Assembly (NCBI GenBank): GCA_012295275.1
Contig: CM022670.1
Span: 15,363,198 to 15,416,697, forward strand
From: Chrysomallon squamiferum
Lineage: Eukaryota > Mollusca > Gastropoda > Neomphalida > Peltospiridae
DNA: 53,500 nt
Reading direction: 5' to 3'
A program made the position numbers and the translations under genes. The notes beneath the pieces were generated by a model. That model saw only the letters and a list, made by a program, of their open reading frames with translations. It was not told where the DNA came from and did not search any database. Shown here in pieces: positions 16,997 through 42,136 of the stretch (positions within the stretch are counted from its first letter, which is position 1; every line of letters starts with the position of its first letter).

Positions 16997-17143
16997 CTTG
17001 GCGTGAGTCGGTGTCCCAGGATGACAAACATTCCAGCCATTAACTGATTATTCCTGTACTGAGTCACTTTTCAAGTCAAGTTCCGAGTTACATGAAACCA
17101 CGTGATTCCTCGAACTAAATCACTCTGCATGCATCGCATTCAC
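16997..17143 (-). promoter_or_regulatory. 5' UTR with upstream ATGs for TMEM200-like gene
   Basis: A TCTTTCAG acceptor-like sequence ends at 17144 on the minus strand, suggesting the coding exon begins at 17143 and an untranslated exon lies further upstream. Several ATGs precede the main start; one opens a 76-codon frame that overlaps the start of the main coding region and could dampen translation. Confidence 0.4.
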
Positions 17144-19232
17144 CTGAAAGACGAATAGTGAATTAGAAAGAAACTGAAACAAAACTGGTTGATAATAATT
17201 TACTAAATGTTCATATAATCGAAGATATGATCATTGACTGAATGTATGAATGATGATGGCATGAAGGAAGAAATGAATGAACAAACAATCAACATTTTTA
17301 ACCAAAAGAGATTTAACCAAAGATTATAGGGTATTATTAACTACATTTTCCTGATTTGCAGTAAATTAGTTTCCTATGCATTAATCCATACTATCGTTTT
17401 TAATGGCAACTCTGGAGCACTGGCAAAACAAGAAACAAGTATCAGCCCATTAACCCATTAATATAACGATATTACATAATATTATGTCGGTTAATGTATA
17501 TACTTTGGTGCAGTGGAAATATTTTCAGTTCGTAATCTCAAACTAGAAAACAAATTAAAAAATAGACCAGTGATTTTCTGCTAAAAACATCTCGTGTATA
17601 TCTCTCTATCAAAACTTAGCAGCAGGCCGACTCTGTCGATAATGTCTCAGACGAATTCACTGCCTGCAACACGAAGAGACAAAACCTTAAAGAAATAAGT
17701 GCCTCTAGATGAGCCAATCAATGGCCACTCTTTGTTTCCGTAGTGATTCTAACTTCTCCACAGTCATCGATTCACACAATAATCACCTGTTGTTTCTCTT
17801 TGATTACTCAAGAAATGGTACAGTTGCTTTTCCTGTTACTTCTACTACTGACCGTGTGTTCAGCTAGGTCTCCAACATTTAACATGATGGTCTAAATGGA
17901 AAGAAAAATGTCAAAGACGTTCTGAAAAGCGAATTCCTGTTCAATATTTACTTGTTTGGATGGATGCATATATGCATGCTTGTATGTACTTCCATAACAT
18001 ATGGCTGTATGCGCACGCATGTTTGTGTGTATGTTGGTGGGTGGGTAAGTATGAACAATGGTAGGTGGGTAGGTTGGTTGTTTAGACCTGACCAGCACAT
18101 TGGTATTTTAGTAAATGGTGTTCGTGAGCATGTCTACTTTACTTTAAAACTCTGGTCGTATCGGAGTTTATGTAATTTGATTTTTATTTTCACTTATGTC
18201 TAAGCTTAGCCATATACAAAAGAAAGACACTTTAGGAGCACTTTATTCAGTTTTCAGAAAAGTAATTTGCCTTTATTGTTCCCAGATAGTTTATCGTTTA
18301 TTCCTTTTTTTAAGCATTTAAATTGTCAATAAACAGAAATTGGATAGATACACGTGTTTGTTGTTTTCACAGTTATTATCGAGTTTGTTTATCGTTGCAA
18401 CTGATGTTTATATAAACACTATCAAGTCTATTTCAGGAATTCTTTCTTCCCGGCACCCAGGTACGCATAAATCAGAGCAGCGCGTGGTCTTAGCGGAAAC
18501 AGGTGATAACTTTGTTTTCAGTTTACCTGTACGGACAGTTGTGAATGCGCCAGAAGAAGTCCGCTGAAGGAACATACATCAGCTGCTTAAGGCAAATACA
18601 AAATCCTTCAGAAATTCAATTGACAATTTTAGTCAGTTAGAAACATTTAGATGGATCCAACAGTAGCAGATATAACACAGCTAAATAACGAATGACAGCT
18701 GATGTAATAATAAAGTGATTATTTTAATGAATCAATGAATCAATATCTAATTTAATTAATTAAAAAGATAATTAGTTATTTAATTATGGACACCTATTCT
18801 AGACTGGACAACATGCTTTAATACAGTTTGTGTACATCCAAGTGTTATTTATTTCGATCCAGTAATTCTTGTCCTTATTTCATTCATACTATGCATTACA
18901 ATATCATATACTTAACTGGAATCTTTTCTGAAAGAAGTAAATTTTAAATCGTTTTTTTTAAGAGGTTTATATCACTACAGTTTCTTTTACCTCGTTGCAT
19001 GCACATTTCGAAGAACTAAATAATTCACAGATGACATTTACTTCGGCGATTTATACAAAATATGCACCACTTAAATATTGTTTCATAAGAAATCTGCCTT
19101 TTTGTGTTTTATATTAATAAATCGTTTCTGTCATTTCAAAAATAATGTTATTTTTCATTAAGAATTAAAGAAAAAAAAAGTCCAGAACTAAAAAGAGACT
19201 CAATATCATCTATGTCAAGGCCATAAAATGGA
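17144..19232. other. Start of gene desert; one orphan signal-peptide frame
   Basis: No complete gene is seen. A 26-codon frame at 17815-17895 (+) has a good start context and reads as a textbook signal peptide (MVQLLFLLLLLLTVCSA), but no strong donor follows and I find no partner exon. TATG/GTGG-rich sequence lies at about 17950-18080. A TTTTCACAG acceptor at 18371 opens a frame to a GTACGC donor at 18462, with no link to anything else. Confidence 0.5.
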
Positions 19233-19240
19233 CATTAAGT

Positions 19241-19499
19241 CAAAGGCGTGCAGAGGTCTGGTGATGCCCGGGGCCAACTCATTGATTATATGCTCCAAAG
19301 ACTCAAGTATAAGGCCTGGTACAGAAAAATATTATGAGAAAGAAAGATATTTTGAATATGTAAACACAGATGAAAGTTAAGATAAACACTTAGTTCGATT
19401 TAAATATAAATCGACCAAACTGTATAAGTTATTTTCTCTGACTGGATGCCCGGGGCCACAGCTCCTTCACCTGCCCTCCCCCCACCCTGCACGCCACTG
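19241..19499. mobile_element. hAT-like MITE with TIRs and 8-bp target duplication
   Basis: The ends CAAAGGCGTGCAG (19241-19253) and CTGCACGCCACTG (19487-19499) are 13-bp terminal inverted repeats with two mismatches. They are flanked by CATTAAGT (19233-19240) and CATTAAGG (19500-19507), an 8-bp target duplication with one mismatch. An 8-bp duplication and a CA(G)..GGCG start fit the hAT superfamily. The element is 259 bp with no coding capacity. It is GC-rich only near its ends and carries GATGCCCGGGGCCA once near each end, in the same orientation. Confidence 0.65.
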
Positions 19500-19507
19500 C
19501 ATTAAGG

Positions 19508-19941
19508 TACCCGACAGTCATTGCTTAAAATGTACTTATTCATTATTGCTATTTTCAGTTTCTTAGCAAACAAAACTAATTATAAAGTTAAACTGGGCTT
19601 ATGGTTAGACTAATTTCGAAGCACGTCTGGAGTAAAGAAAGGTGTTCGTTCCAGTGTCAGCTGGCTGAGTGAGTCCCAGTGGAAATTATCAACATAGTCC
19701 TGTCTGAAATGAAATAATGTCATACGTCACAAACTGCATGCATACAGAACATGCGCGCGCACGCACATATACACAAATACATGTACATACACACATGTAC
19801 ACCTGCTAATACGTTCCCGAATATTGCGAATTTATGGAGTCTAATCAGACGTCCATAAGACAGAGAATGGCCAGTCCTAAAATACATACGTACATATATA
19901 TATACACACAAGCATTTCTTTTTTCTCTTGTTTTTTCTTCT

Positions 19942-19972
<31 letters not shown>

Positions 19973-21646
19973 TCACAATAACTATTCCACTGGAATACGC
20001 TTTGTTGCCGAAGTAAGAACATGTATAACTTTTAATATCAATTTACAAGAACCTGTATCTCATTTTATAATCAGTGTCTTCTAACAACTTTCATCTGCTA
20101 GATCTTTAAGGGGAATTTTTTGTACTGCATCCAGCCTGTACTGTTTATTTTACCACAGAGAGTCCAGACCATCGTAATTCCAGCAGAAAGTAATTGTATC
20201 TATCATTTTCACCTAGTTTGTACCTGATTTAGTCAATAGACCCTTTCAGGTAGTCACTTTTAATATCCGTTTATATCTGTTGAAATATATATATATATAT
20301 ATAAAGATAATAGTGATAATAAATCAGTGGTTTATTAAATATTGTTTCTACGCTAGCTTTTTTTTTTCTTTCTTTTGTCTGACAGGAATTTTTCATTAAA
20401 ACTGGTACAAAACATATTAATCCTCTTCGGGTCATTTCACCGATATATTAACTTGCCATTTCACCTGCCATTTTAATTCTTATTGAAAATATTTTTACCT
20501 AATACTTAAACAATGCCAACAGTTTCTTTGATATGTCAGAGAAGCAGTGCATTCATGATTAATAATCGATTTCTCGAATAACAGAAAAACATCGTTCTTT
20601 AGATGTGAACTCGTTTGAGTGTGTGTGTGTGTGTGCGTGCATGCATAAGTGTGTGTTTCTTATCAGTATATACTGAAATATTATATTTATTTTATCATTT
20701 GAGTTATTCTGGGCTTTTTTCTAAAGGTTACACCAAATTCACCAAGAGGCATCTGAAAAGAAAAATAATTTTCAAAAATTTCACGCCCTTGTACTTACGA
20801 CATACCAATGGATATTAAATATGAAACGATTTATTACGGATATGTTAAAAATAAACGAATACTCCACTTCTTGACATTTGCAAGATGATATCCCTGAGGT
20901 TATCGAAACAAAAACCTACACTATCTCGTTCCGAACAAAACTCCCAAGAGAGAAACAGACCGGGAGAACACACACAGGAACTGTTACACCAAATGTTACG
21001 TTTAGACAAAACTTATTTTCGTCTGACGTTCGTTCACAGTCTTATTACGCAGTATTTAAAGAATGTGCATTCGCGATGATATGATGGTTGTTATATTGTG
21101 TTTATGCGTACTTGTGTATATGCGCGTGTAGGTAGGTGTAACAATGAATATATGTGTGTCTGTGTGTCTCTGTGTGTGTCAGTGGGTGTATGTATTTGTG
21201 CAACTGTGTGTACATGACTTAGTGTTTTGTGTTTTCGGTGTGTTTGAATTTTTATTTAGTTTCTTTTTATTATTTTTCTCTTTTTCTCTTATTTAAAAAA
21301 ATATATATATATGCCAGTCTTTAAGTATATATTATTATGTAAATATATTCTTATATAGTAAACATAATTACCTTTTATTTTGAAAATAATAGCTTTATAA
21401 CAAATGCAATTTTAAACCAGAAGTTTCATTAAATCGATAAAAGTCAGTCGATATTTTGTTCTTGATTTGTGTTAAAATACAAATCATTAAATTGAACATT
21501 ATATCGCCAGTGTATTTTATATTTTTATCCATTGCATTTCAGGTCTGACATTTTATGTCGGTGCTTCAATTAAATAGAAATATTTCTAATGTTACGTAAA
21601 AAAAAAAAAAAAAAAAAAAATCAAAATAAATCTCTGTAGTAATAAA

Positions 21647-21697
<51 letters not shown>

Positions 21698-22272
21698 TGT
21701 GTGTGTTTGTGTGTGTGTGTGAAAATGTGTATCCATTACGTACATTTGTGTGATTGCGCAAGCATGTAATAAACGACAATTTATCTCATTTGGTGCAGAT
21801 CCTGCACAGTGCGAGTTTCTCTGTTTACACTCTGTCGTGCGAAAAACGAAAATCTAAACTGGTGACACGAACGGATAATGTGGGACATCAAAGTGGCATT
21901 GTTAGAAATCTCCTCGCCGCAGGCTCTGGTTTTTATTCTTGGTACTTTAACATTAGACTGATTAATTCAGAACATGCCACGATCCTCGAAATCTCAAAGA
22001 ACTGCAAACATTCCGCTGGAGGCCTCATTAAAAACAAAAGACTGCCTGGTTTACTTTCAGTTTATTGTGCGCCATATGACCCATTTTATTTTTTTTCATA
22101 AAATAAAATTAATACTCATGAAAATGATTTCATGGTAAAGAACGCCAATAAATTCAGGATCTAAAGCTCAGTGATGTTATGTCAATGACTGTTACATTTT
22201 TACTAACTCTTAATTCAGTTTGATCTTGATTCTAAAGCTTAAGATAATATATATACAGATAGATAGATAGAG

Positions 22273-22353
<81 letters not shown>

Positions 22354-23079
22354 TTAGAAGTATAAATCCACTGTATTGAATTCCTACGAATATTATTAAG
22401 TACCATTCCAGTATTAACTAACTAACACTCTTTTGGTAATTCTAACGCACAGATATTTTCTTTTAGTTAAATATGATAATAATATAACACACTGGAGGAA
22501 TGTATTATGGCCGACATTTTCCCTTATTTTTGATGACGTCATTTCGTTTTGTTGTCTGACATCATTTCATACACAGAAGAGTGAATTCATTCATTCATTC
22601 ATGTTTCTTTCTTCCTATCTTTTTTTTTTTACTGCTATTTTATTTATTTTTTTATTTTTTTATTTTTTTATTATTTATTTATTTATTTATTTATTAAATT
22701 AAATCAGCCAGTTTTGTTAATGAATATGGTTTGTGTAATAAACCATAAGCTTTCATAAAATATATATTTTTTTTAAATTTAATTCGGAAATGTGGAACTG
22801 AAAATATACGTTTATATTACCTAAGTGAAAAGAAATGTATCCAACTCATAAATAATCATTTGATTATTGATTCTGCACAGTAGCTATAGGAATGTACATC
22901 TTTTTATCTCTTCACAGTTTATGATGATGATAATAACAAGATGACGATTACAATGATACTGTTGATGATGACGATGATGATAATAATAACGATAATAATG
23001 ATTATAATGGATGGTGATGGTGATGCTGATAATAATAATGTTGATGATAATGATGATGAAGATGATGATGATTGTGATG

Positions 23080-23131
<52 letters not shown>

Positions 23132-23257
23132 TACTAGTGAAACACAGTATCGATTATTACTAAATACTGACCAACCAGTAAAACATTTTCGAGATCATGA
23201 TTATTAATTTTTGTAATGTTTCAATTTTTACAAAAAAAAATTTGTTTTCTTATTGTT

Positions 23258-23294
<37 letters not shown>

Positions 23295-23716
23295 CTTCTT
23301 CTTCTTCTTTTTTTATTGACTAAACTCTTAGTTCTTCACCTGTATCTGGGAAGGTGTAGAGAAAATATCTATTTCTGCTGACTGACAAATTTTATCACTG
23401 TTAACACTGCGCCATCACCCAAGTCCAAAGCTCGTAAACTGCACACGAAACTATTCCTATCTCCATTACGCAACTCAATTTGTCCAGATTGAAGGAATTT
23501 ATAGATGACCGCTGTCTGCCACTCTGGTTTCAAAATAGGCATAATGAATACGGCATACGTTATTGTTATTAATATATATATCTCTCCTCTAGTCTACCTG
23601 TCAAAAACGTGTTACCGTGACCTCGGCCCTGGCAAAGATGAACGACAGGCCCAGACAGTACAACGCAGTTTAATATCAACGCTTATTAGAGACACCAGTC
23701 ATATTTTTCATATATA
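19508..23716. other. Gene desert: microsatellites and unique AT-rich DNA
   Basis: Contains poly-T at about 19945-19971, (TA)n at 20286-20302, poly-A at 21598-21620, (GT)n at 21648-21722, (GATA)n at 22257-22353, TTTA repeats at 22640-22697, (GAT/AAT)n at 22920-23130 and poly-T at 23260-23316. A 115-codon open frame at 21754-22101 (+) follows a GTGCAG acceptor-like site but resembles no family, and I do not call it a gene. A CRE palindrome TGACGTCA occurs at 22534-22541. Confidence 0.6.
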
Positions 23717-23810
23717 ATGGCGGAGGAAACTGGATACCGCCGTTCCGTCAGCTACGTTTATCGATCAGCTAGAAACGGATCTTTTCTCTGCACCTTCCCC
23801 GATACAGGAA
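23717..23810 (+). CDS. Candidate orphan first coding exon
   Basis: The ATG at 23717 has A at -3 and G at +4. It opens 31 codons starting MAEETGYRRSVSY that end at a consensus donor GTAAGT (23811), phase 1; without splicing the frame stops at 23882-23884. The surrounding 300 bases are unique and less AT-rich than the rest of the desert. I find no downstream exon within the window that clearly continues it, and no family match. Confidence 0.3.
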
Positions 23811-23884
23811 GTAAGTACAGGCCATTGTTGGGAAAGGGAAGCAAGGAAACGGGTGTTAAATGGATTTGGAAGAAGACAAATTAA

Positions 23885-28207
<4,323 letters not shown>

Positions 28208-28262
28208 TAAACAATTAAAATGAATCCTCAATTTACCTCAGTTGTACCACCGACGACTTCAG
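28208..28262 (+). CDS. Candidate orphan 5' exon with start codon
   Basis: A TTAGTTTCAG acceptor ends at 28207, an ATG lies at 28220, and a strong CAG|GTATGT donor follows at 28263. The frame reads MNPQFTSVVPPTTSG, phase 1, a composition seen in extracellular N termini. No continuing exon was found, so this could be chance. Confidence 0.2.
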
Positions 28263-29392
28263 GTATGTCCCTGTAACAGGCAGCTAGCTCTTTTCCCTTG
28301 AAAAATAATCCATAAAGGAATTCTCTTCTATTAACGAACCATGGCTAAGTTATCAAATTCCTTTTGAAGTCTATTCACAATTGACTCGTCAGATTAGACT
28401 GGCAGCTCATCGATTGCATACTTCTTCGCATCGACTGGTTTTCGGTTGCACGGTAAGGGCACGTCATTGGCTGGAGTTTAATACCGACACACACGTAGAC
28501 TGCAACAGCTTCTTCAGCGACACCCGCCGTCGTGATTGGCGTAACTTCTACTGTTTATCAGAAAGTCATCCGCACTGCACATAGTTCCGGAATCGCGAGT
28601 TTGAGGATTTTTTTTTTTTTTTCTTTTTTTTTTTTTTATCTCCGAAGATTAACGGAAATCCACAAGACGTAATAAAAGAGAAAAATGATTGCGTACCAAA
28701 GAACCGGAAAAACGAGGAAGCTACTGCAGATTTGTATATGACAGGTGTAATGAACGATTCAGAAACGTAGATAGATCTTTGCATAATTATTATTTATTTC
28801 AGCAGCTGTTTTCATTATATAATTTTCTTCCATTCTAGTTTCTTATGTTAACCCATGACCGCCCACAAAACACGACCTGTCTGCAAAATATAATGATTAC
28901 GGGCGTGGAATTTACTCATGGCAATGATACATATTATGTTACCATAGTAGTAGACGGTATTGTTTCATTGCTGCAAAGATGTCAGTTCGAATAATGTCCG
29001 ATATAAGCAGCACGAACAGAGCGGAACTCGACGTTTCATATTCAGCGGAAAACGGATCCTCGATAAATTAGTTTCCATTGCAAACCGGCGCAGTTTACGC
29101 TGATATTTTATTGTGAGCACGTGATAGCCGATCAAACACGATTTTTTTCTGACCTGTTAAACAATAATTACGAAGCCTTAATTGAATTTTATTCACTGAA
29201 TAAAATTAGGTTTTACGTCCAGCACGTAATGTTTACTCCAGTACAGTATGTCGATTAATGCATTTCAAAATAACATGTTGACTTGTACTGCACAGATTTC
29301 GGAGAAAATAATAGAGGATAGGTTTACTAAGTGTTAGAGATCGCAGTATCAATAATGAAGTAGGGATTTTCATCGGTTTAATTATTACCATA

Positions 29393-29443
<51 letters not shown>

Positions 29444-30379
29444 AATAATAATAATAATAATAATAATTCTGTTTATTATGAAATAAATGTTAGGCTGATT
29501 TTAAAAAGTGAATCCGTTATTTTACATTACGTGGAATCTCCCTATTTATTTATTTATTTATTTATAAACACGTCACTGCTATTGAAAATTACCCTTGGAA
29601 TTGTCAGACTCAGCTTTGTTTAAAAAAAAAAAAAAAAAAAAAAATCCGTTAAACGTGCACAGAATAATTAACTGTTTTGTTACACACAGGATCTGCATCT
29701 ACATTTCTCTTAATATTTACCGCAGCTATTAGTGTTATCCAGGAAACAGGGCTTCTTGCTAAACCTAATCCCTAATGAATGTCTAGGAATTTTACATCAG
29801 ACAGCATCACTAAAAACAAACAAAAACCCCTGCAATCGTAATACACGGTAGAAATTGCTAGATATAATAAATCATTATAGGATGCTGCTTGCGACCGCTT
29901 TGAAACATTTACGCATTAAACTCAGATCTGAGAGTTTTTATTTTCTACCGTTTTATTGTCCGAGCCGATGAACGAGTTTCAGACTTCGACTGTTAACGAT
30001 AATAAAAATAACGTACTGTATCTTTTCAACGTTGATATGTGGAATTCGCTACAGTTTAAATTACCGAGACTAAACAGCTTATTTTCTGACAAGTTAAAAG
30101 TCTGTTTAGATAAAATAGCTATCGATTAAACGACAGTGAAATCGTAGCTGAACGATCTAGCGCTGAATAAAAAAAAAAAATTATTTCCGCTTTACATATG
30201 TCTCGGTATCGGAATTCTTTACATATATATATATAGTAGTAATTATGTGTACACACACACACACACACACATGTAAATATGACAGTAATCATATATATAT
30301 ATATATGTATTACATCCATATGTATTACATACAAATAGTTCAGTATACATACATACATACATACATGCACATATCTCAG

Positions 30380-30432
<53 letters not shown>

Positions 30433-31379
30433 CAATATGTATGTAGATACAGACAGACAGACCTGTCAGCAATTAAGCTAGAACGCTTCCATTACCGAAT
30501 GACGTGACTGAGAGATTATCCAGATTTATAACGTCACACAGCAATCAGTTAACACTAATCTGTTATTCACTAACAGCGGCTTTCGTATTATGAGTCATAA
30601 AAAAACAGTTGAAGAGAACTGTTTTACTGTAGCCGGGGTGGATCATACACGTTGCAACAAGCCCAAAAAGAATCAAAACGACTTAAGTAAATTTTTTATA
30701 TATTTTATTCCTTCATCAAAATTAATATTGTGTTCCTTACTGTAATTTTAGTAAAGAAGAATGTTTACAGAAAAAAAAAAAAAAAAAGTTCATATAACCA
30801 TATTTGTAACTATTTTCTTTATTTCTTTTTTTTCCCACTAAACGGAATTTACTAACTTATACTGCTTCTCACAGGTAAGCCGAAGTTAATTTGCTACAGG
30901 ATATATTTACTGTTAATACGCTATACCCCTATAGCTTCAAAGGATTATATGCAGTAATCAATACACTTAACGTATGAAAGGATGTAAATGTAATTAAACA
31001 TGAATAATGTAAATACGAACACAGGTTCAAAAGTAAGGACGTCTAAGCCATACACAACAAGTTTCGTTTCGTTTCAGTGCGCAGATGCTTGACTGACCGT
31101 GGGATTCTGTACTGGTCTGTGGAAAATACTTGACAGTAAAACCGCAGCATACATTCAAATACAACTCACATAATATATTATAACAATATTCTGTGTTATA
31201 AAACGTTATATTAAATAATAACATGCTACAGAATACATACCATTACTCACTGTACCCATACTAAACCACATTTCATACCAGAATTAATATTACTGCGAGA
31301 TCTACATTATTGTAGAAATAACATTCCTTAAGATATCTGAAAAAAAGCCATGTTATATAATAAACAACTATCGTATGTT
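28263..31379. other. Gene desert, mostly unique AT-rich DNA
   Basis: Contains poly-T at 28605-28637, (GAT)n then (AAT)n at about 29393-29467, poly-A at 29620-29644, and TA-rich repeats at 30280-30432. Unique blocks at 28840-29320 and 30440-30670 have mixed composition and homeodomain-type TAATTA-like cores but no coding signal; they would be candidates for conserved non-coding elements. Confidence 0.5.
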
Positions 31380-31938
31380 ATATCATATTAGTACACTTTG
31401 AATTAAACCATCGCCTTTGTGTGCTTTATCATACTAGTACACGTTGAATTAAACCATCACCTTTGTGTGCTTTATCATACTAGCACACGTTGAATTAAAC
31501 CATCACCTTTGTGTGTTATATCATACAGTACACGTTGAATTAAACCATCACCTTTGTGTGCTATATCATACAGTACACGTTGAATTAAACCATCACCTTT
31601 GTGTGCTATATCACACAAGAATACGTTGAATTAAACCATCACCTTTGTGTGTTATATCACACAAGAATACGTTGAATTAAACCATCACCTTTGTGTGTTA
31701 TATCACACAAGAATACGTTGAATTAAACCATCGCCTTTGTGTGCTTTATCATACTAGCACACGTTGAATTAAACCATCACCTTTGTGTGTTATATCACAC
31801 AAGAATACGTTGAATTAAACCATCACCTTTGTGTGTTATATCACACAAGAATACGTTGAATTAAACCATCGCCTTTGTGTGCTTTATCATACAGTACACG
31901 TTGAATTAAACTATCACCTTTGTGTGTATATCACGAGT
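31380..31938. repeat. 46-47-bp minisatellite, 12 copies
   Basis: Twelve tandem copies share TTGAATTAAACCATC followed by (A/G)CCTTTGTGTG. The variable part falls into three classes: CATACTAG(C/T)ACACG, CATACAGTACACG and CACACAAGAATACG. The order of classes along the array is not random: runs of the same class and repeated blocks suggest successive local duplications. The third class contains TTGTGTG and CACACAA, which can pair into a 7-bp stem. Short open frames across it are by-products of the repeat. Confidence 0.95.
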
Positions 31939-39514
<7,576 letters not shown>

Positions 39515-39520
39515 TTTATT
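39515..39520 (-). promoter_or_regulatory. Polyadenylation signal for STMND1-like gene A
   Basis: AATAAA on the minus strand, 36 bases beyond the stop codon at 39556-39558. Confidence 0.55.
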
Positions 39521-39555
39521 TTCCTTTCGACAAATATTTCCAACATCCGGATGGC

Positions 39556-40389
39556 TTAATAGAGAATCGACATCTTCCTGAGGGCAGAATCTGCGGAATT
39601 GTGGCGTTTTTCTATCACCATTTTGTGTTTTTCTTGAGCCTTCAGATTGTTACGTCGCACGCTTTCCCTCTTTTTTTCCAGGTGATGATGTCGCTGAATA
39701 TCCGCCAGCAGCATTCTCTCCTCCAGATTCATGAACTGAATTCTTTTAGGAAGCTTTTCTAGGAATGGGGAAGGCTTCTTCGCAGCACAGTCGATGTTAG
39801 GGAAGGAATATTCCACTCCGCCCTGTCCCCTTTTAGTGGGAATTATCCCCTGCTGGGCCAGCTGTGACAATATCTAAATAATAATAATAATAAAGTATCA
39901 ATCTCTTAATGCCAACATTTAGGTCTTGACCCATCACATACAGCAGGAAAAGTCATATGCCCATCACCTACCAACCCTTGTGATGGTTAAAATTTATAGG
40001 CGGCCCTAAACATAATATCTAAACATATCATTATCACCCGTTAAACACCGCGTATATGTTTAAGCTAGCAAGGCTCTAATCATCCATAGTAATGACAAAT
40101 TCTCCAGTTAAACTTTCAAAAATGTTTAAAACTGCTACAGCAAAAGTAAGTATTTTTCACATTCACAGGTTTTATTTTAACCATGTCGTATAAAGGGACT
40201 GACCGAAACATCAGAATGATTGTAACAGGGAATGAGATTTTCACGACTGGGGGTTTTCATTACCTCGGACTCTGTGGCACACGGTCTGCTTATTTCGTTG
40301 ATGTCAGGCAGGGCCATGCTGTGTGGAGATGGCCAGTCTGACAGGGACAATGGAGATATTCGCTTTGCAGTTGTCACTGTGCACCCCAT
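39556..40389 (-). CDS. STMND1-like protein A (stathmin-domain-containing 1 type)
   Basis: Two exons: 40389-40264 (donor GTAATG) and 39873-39556 (acceptor TTTAG, stop TAA). The intron is phase 0 and the product is 147 residues. It starts MGC, a context for N-myristoylation and palmitoylation as in vertebrate STMND1. Exon 2 opens ILSQLAQQGIIPT, close to the ILEELIVQGII segment of STMND1, followed by GVEYSFPNID, then PSPFLEKLPKR. The C-terminal half (about residues 92-140) is a highly charged helix (LEERMLLADIQRHHHLEKK) like the stathmin coiled region, though shorter. Stathmins bind tubulin; STMND1 itself is little studied. A start codon 60 bases upstream (40449) is in frame but would destroy the MGC N terminus and overlaps a promoter motif, so I prefer 40389. 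Confidence 0.7.
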
Positions 40390-40430
40390 GTTTCTCACCG
40401 ACAGTGTCACTCTCTGACGTTTTATTACTA

Positions 40431-40438
40431 TGACGTCA
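40431..40438. promoter_or_regulatory. CRE palindrome upstream of STMND1-like gene A
   Basis: TGACGTCA, the CREB/ATF consensus, lies 42 bases upstream of the start codon. A TGACGT half-site follows at 40415-40420. The same palindrome precedes the paralogue at 46186. Confidence 0.5.
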
Positions 40439-40494
40439 TTTTCATTCACAAAGCGGGGAGCAAACAGAAACCATTAAATTTCATTTTTTTGTTT

Positions 40495-40536
<42 letters not shown>

Positions 40537-40912
40537 TAATATATTTGTTAGTGGTAGTAATACTACTACTTCGACTACTGCTATCACTATTATTACTGCT
40601 ACTACTACTCTAATACATTATTACTACTACTACCACCACCAGAGTAATAAAACTGCTACTACTACTATTATTACTGTAACTGCTACGACATAACAATAAT
40701 AAAATTGCGAATGCTGCTACTACTACTACTATTACTATCACAACCACATTAATAAAAGTACCAATACTTTTGCTATTACTACTACTATTCCTACTTCCAC
40801 TGCAGGTACAACTACTATTAATATTAATAACGATTTATATTTTTTCACTATATATTTTCATTCTAGTATTCTTCTAATTATTTGTAAAGTTTATCACAGT
40901 ATGTTTCAGGTC

Positions 40913-40970
<58 letters not shown>

Positions 40971-42018
40971 GTTGTTGTTGTTTTTGTTGTTGTTGTTGTT
41001 ATTATTATTGCTGCTGCTGCTGTTGTTATTATTATTTATTAGTTAGTTAGTTGCTTATTTTATTTTATTTTATATTTTTGTTTGTTTTCTTTTAAAAAAT
41101 GTGTATCTTTACAACTTAGTCAAATAGTGTAGTCCGTGTGGTCCAACTGGCATGAGCCTATGATTTATAGGTGAACCATTTTAGGTGTCCCGAGAAAAGG
41201 TGTAAAATATTATTGTAATTGTAAAGATAGTCACTGGAAATCCTATAGAACATAATCCAAAAAATTTAAAGAAGATTCATTAAAGATAAAATAAAGATAA
41301 ATAAATTGTAAATGTTTTACATATATCATATACATATTTAGCACTGGTTACAAATATACTTGAAGAGCGATTTGAAATGGTGCCTACGTTTCCCGTGTGA
41401 CCAAAGCCTAATGCGAGATTTGCATGGGACTGATACTTGATCTGACTGTTTTGATACTTAAAAATGCCAAGTTAGTATTTAATCTCATTTTTCACATAAT
41501 TCAAGATTTATATTAATATAATTATCTTTAATCTCCCGTTGCAGATTTCGTCTTTAATTAGGTTTCAGTTTACTGATTCCGTATTTTATATAGATTTTGC
41601 AATAATTCAGTTGGGTTTATATTCCTGTAACGCGTTTTTTTTTTTTTTTGGCTGTATTCACAGTACTGATCAAACAACAACTTCCTCTCAGTTTGTTCTC
41701 TGATGATGGACACACAGGTGAATGTACCACAAATAGACGTCTGAATCACCCAAACAACAGCAGAGGCACCGATGATTGTGATGTCTGTGTTTAGTGTATT
41801 TCCGGATGAGACCTGAACTTTCAGTTGATTCTTCAAAACAGATTTTTCCTTTTTAACATTTCGTCTCTCCTATTTCTGGTGCCAGTTCATTTGTGAGTAG
41901 TATGTCCACTTCGGGGAAACTGATCTGAATGTCTAATACACACGAATAGAAAAGAAGGTCTTGACAAACACGCTTGTTTCACCAACATTTACACTTTTCT
42001 TCATCACTGCAATGGTAG

Positions 42019-42077
<59 letters not shown>

Positions 42078-42136
42078 TGTTGTTTTTTTTGTTGTTCATA
42101 GAGTCATGGAAATGTTCTGGATAGATCCTTTTCATT

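Noticed and set aside
21754-22101. 115-codon open frame after an acceptor-like GTGCAG
   Set aside because: No family resemblance, no donor, no poly(A) support, and a competing frame from the same acceptor is equally open at first. A frame of this size is expected by chance in 53 kb on six frames.
28381-28584. 67-codon plus-strand frame
   Set aside because: Arg/His-rich composition without motif or splice support; probably chance in a less AT-rich block.
31380-31938. CRISPR-like array
   Set aside because: Units are head-to-tail with no unique spacers; this is a eukaryotic minisatellite.
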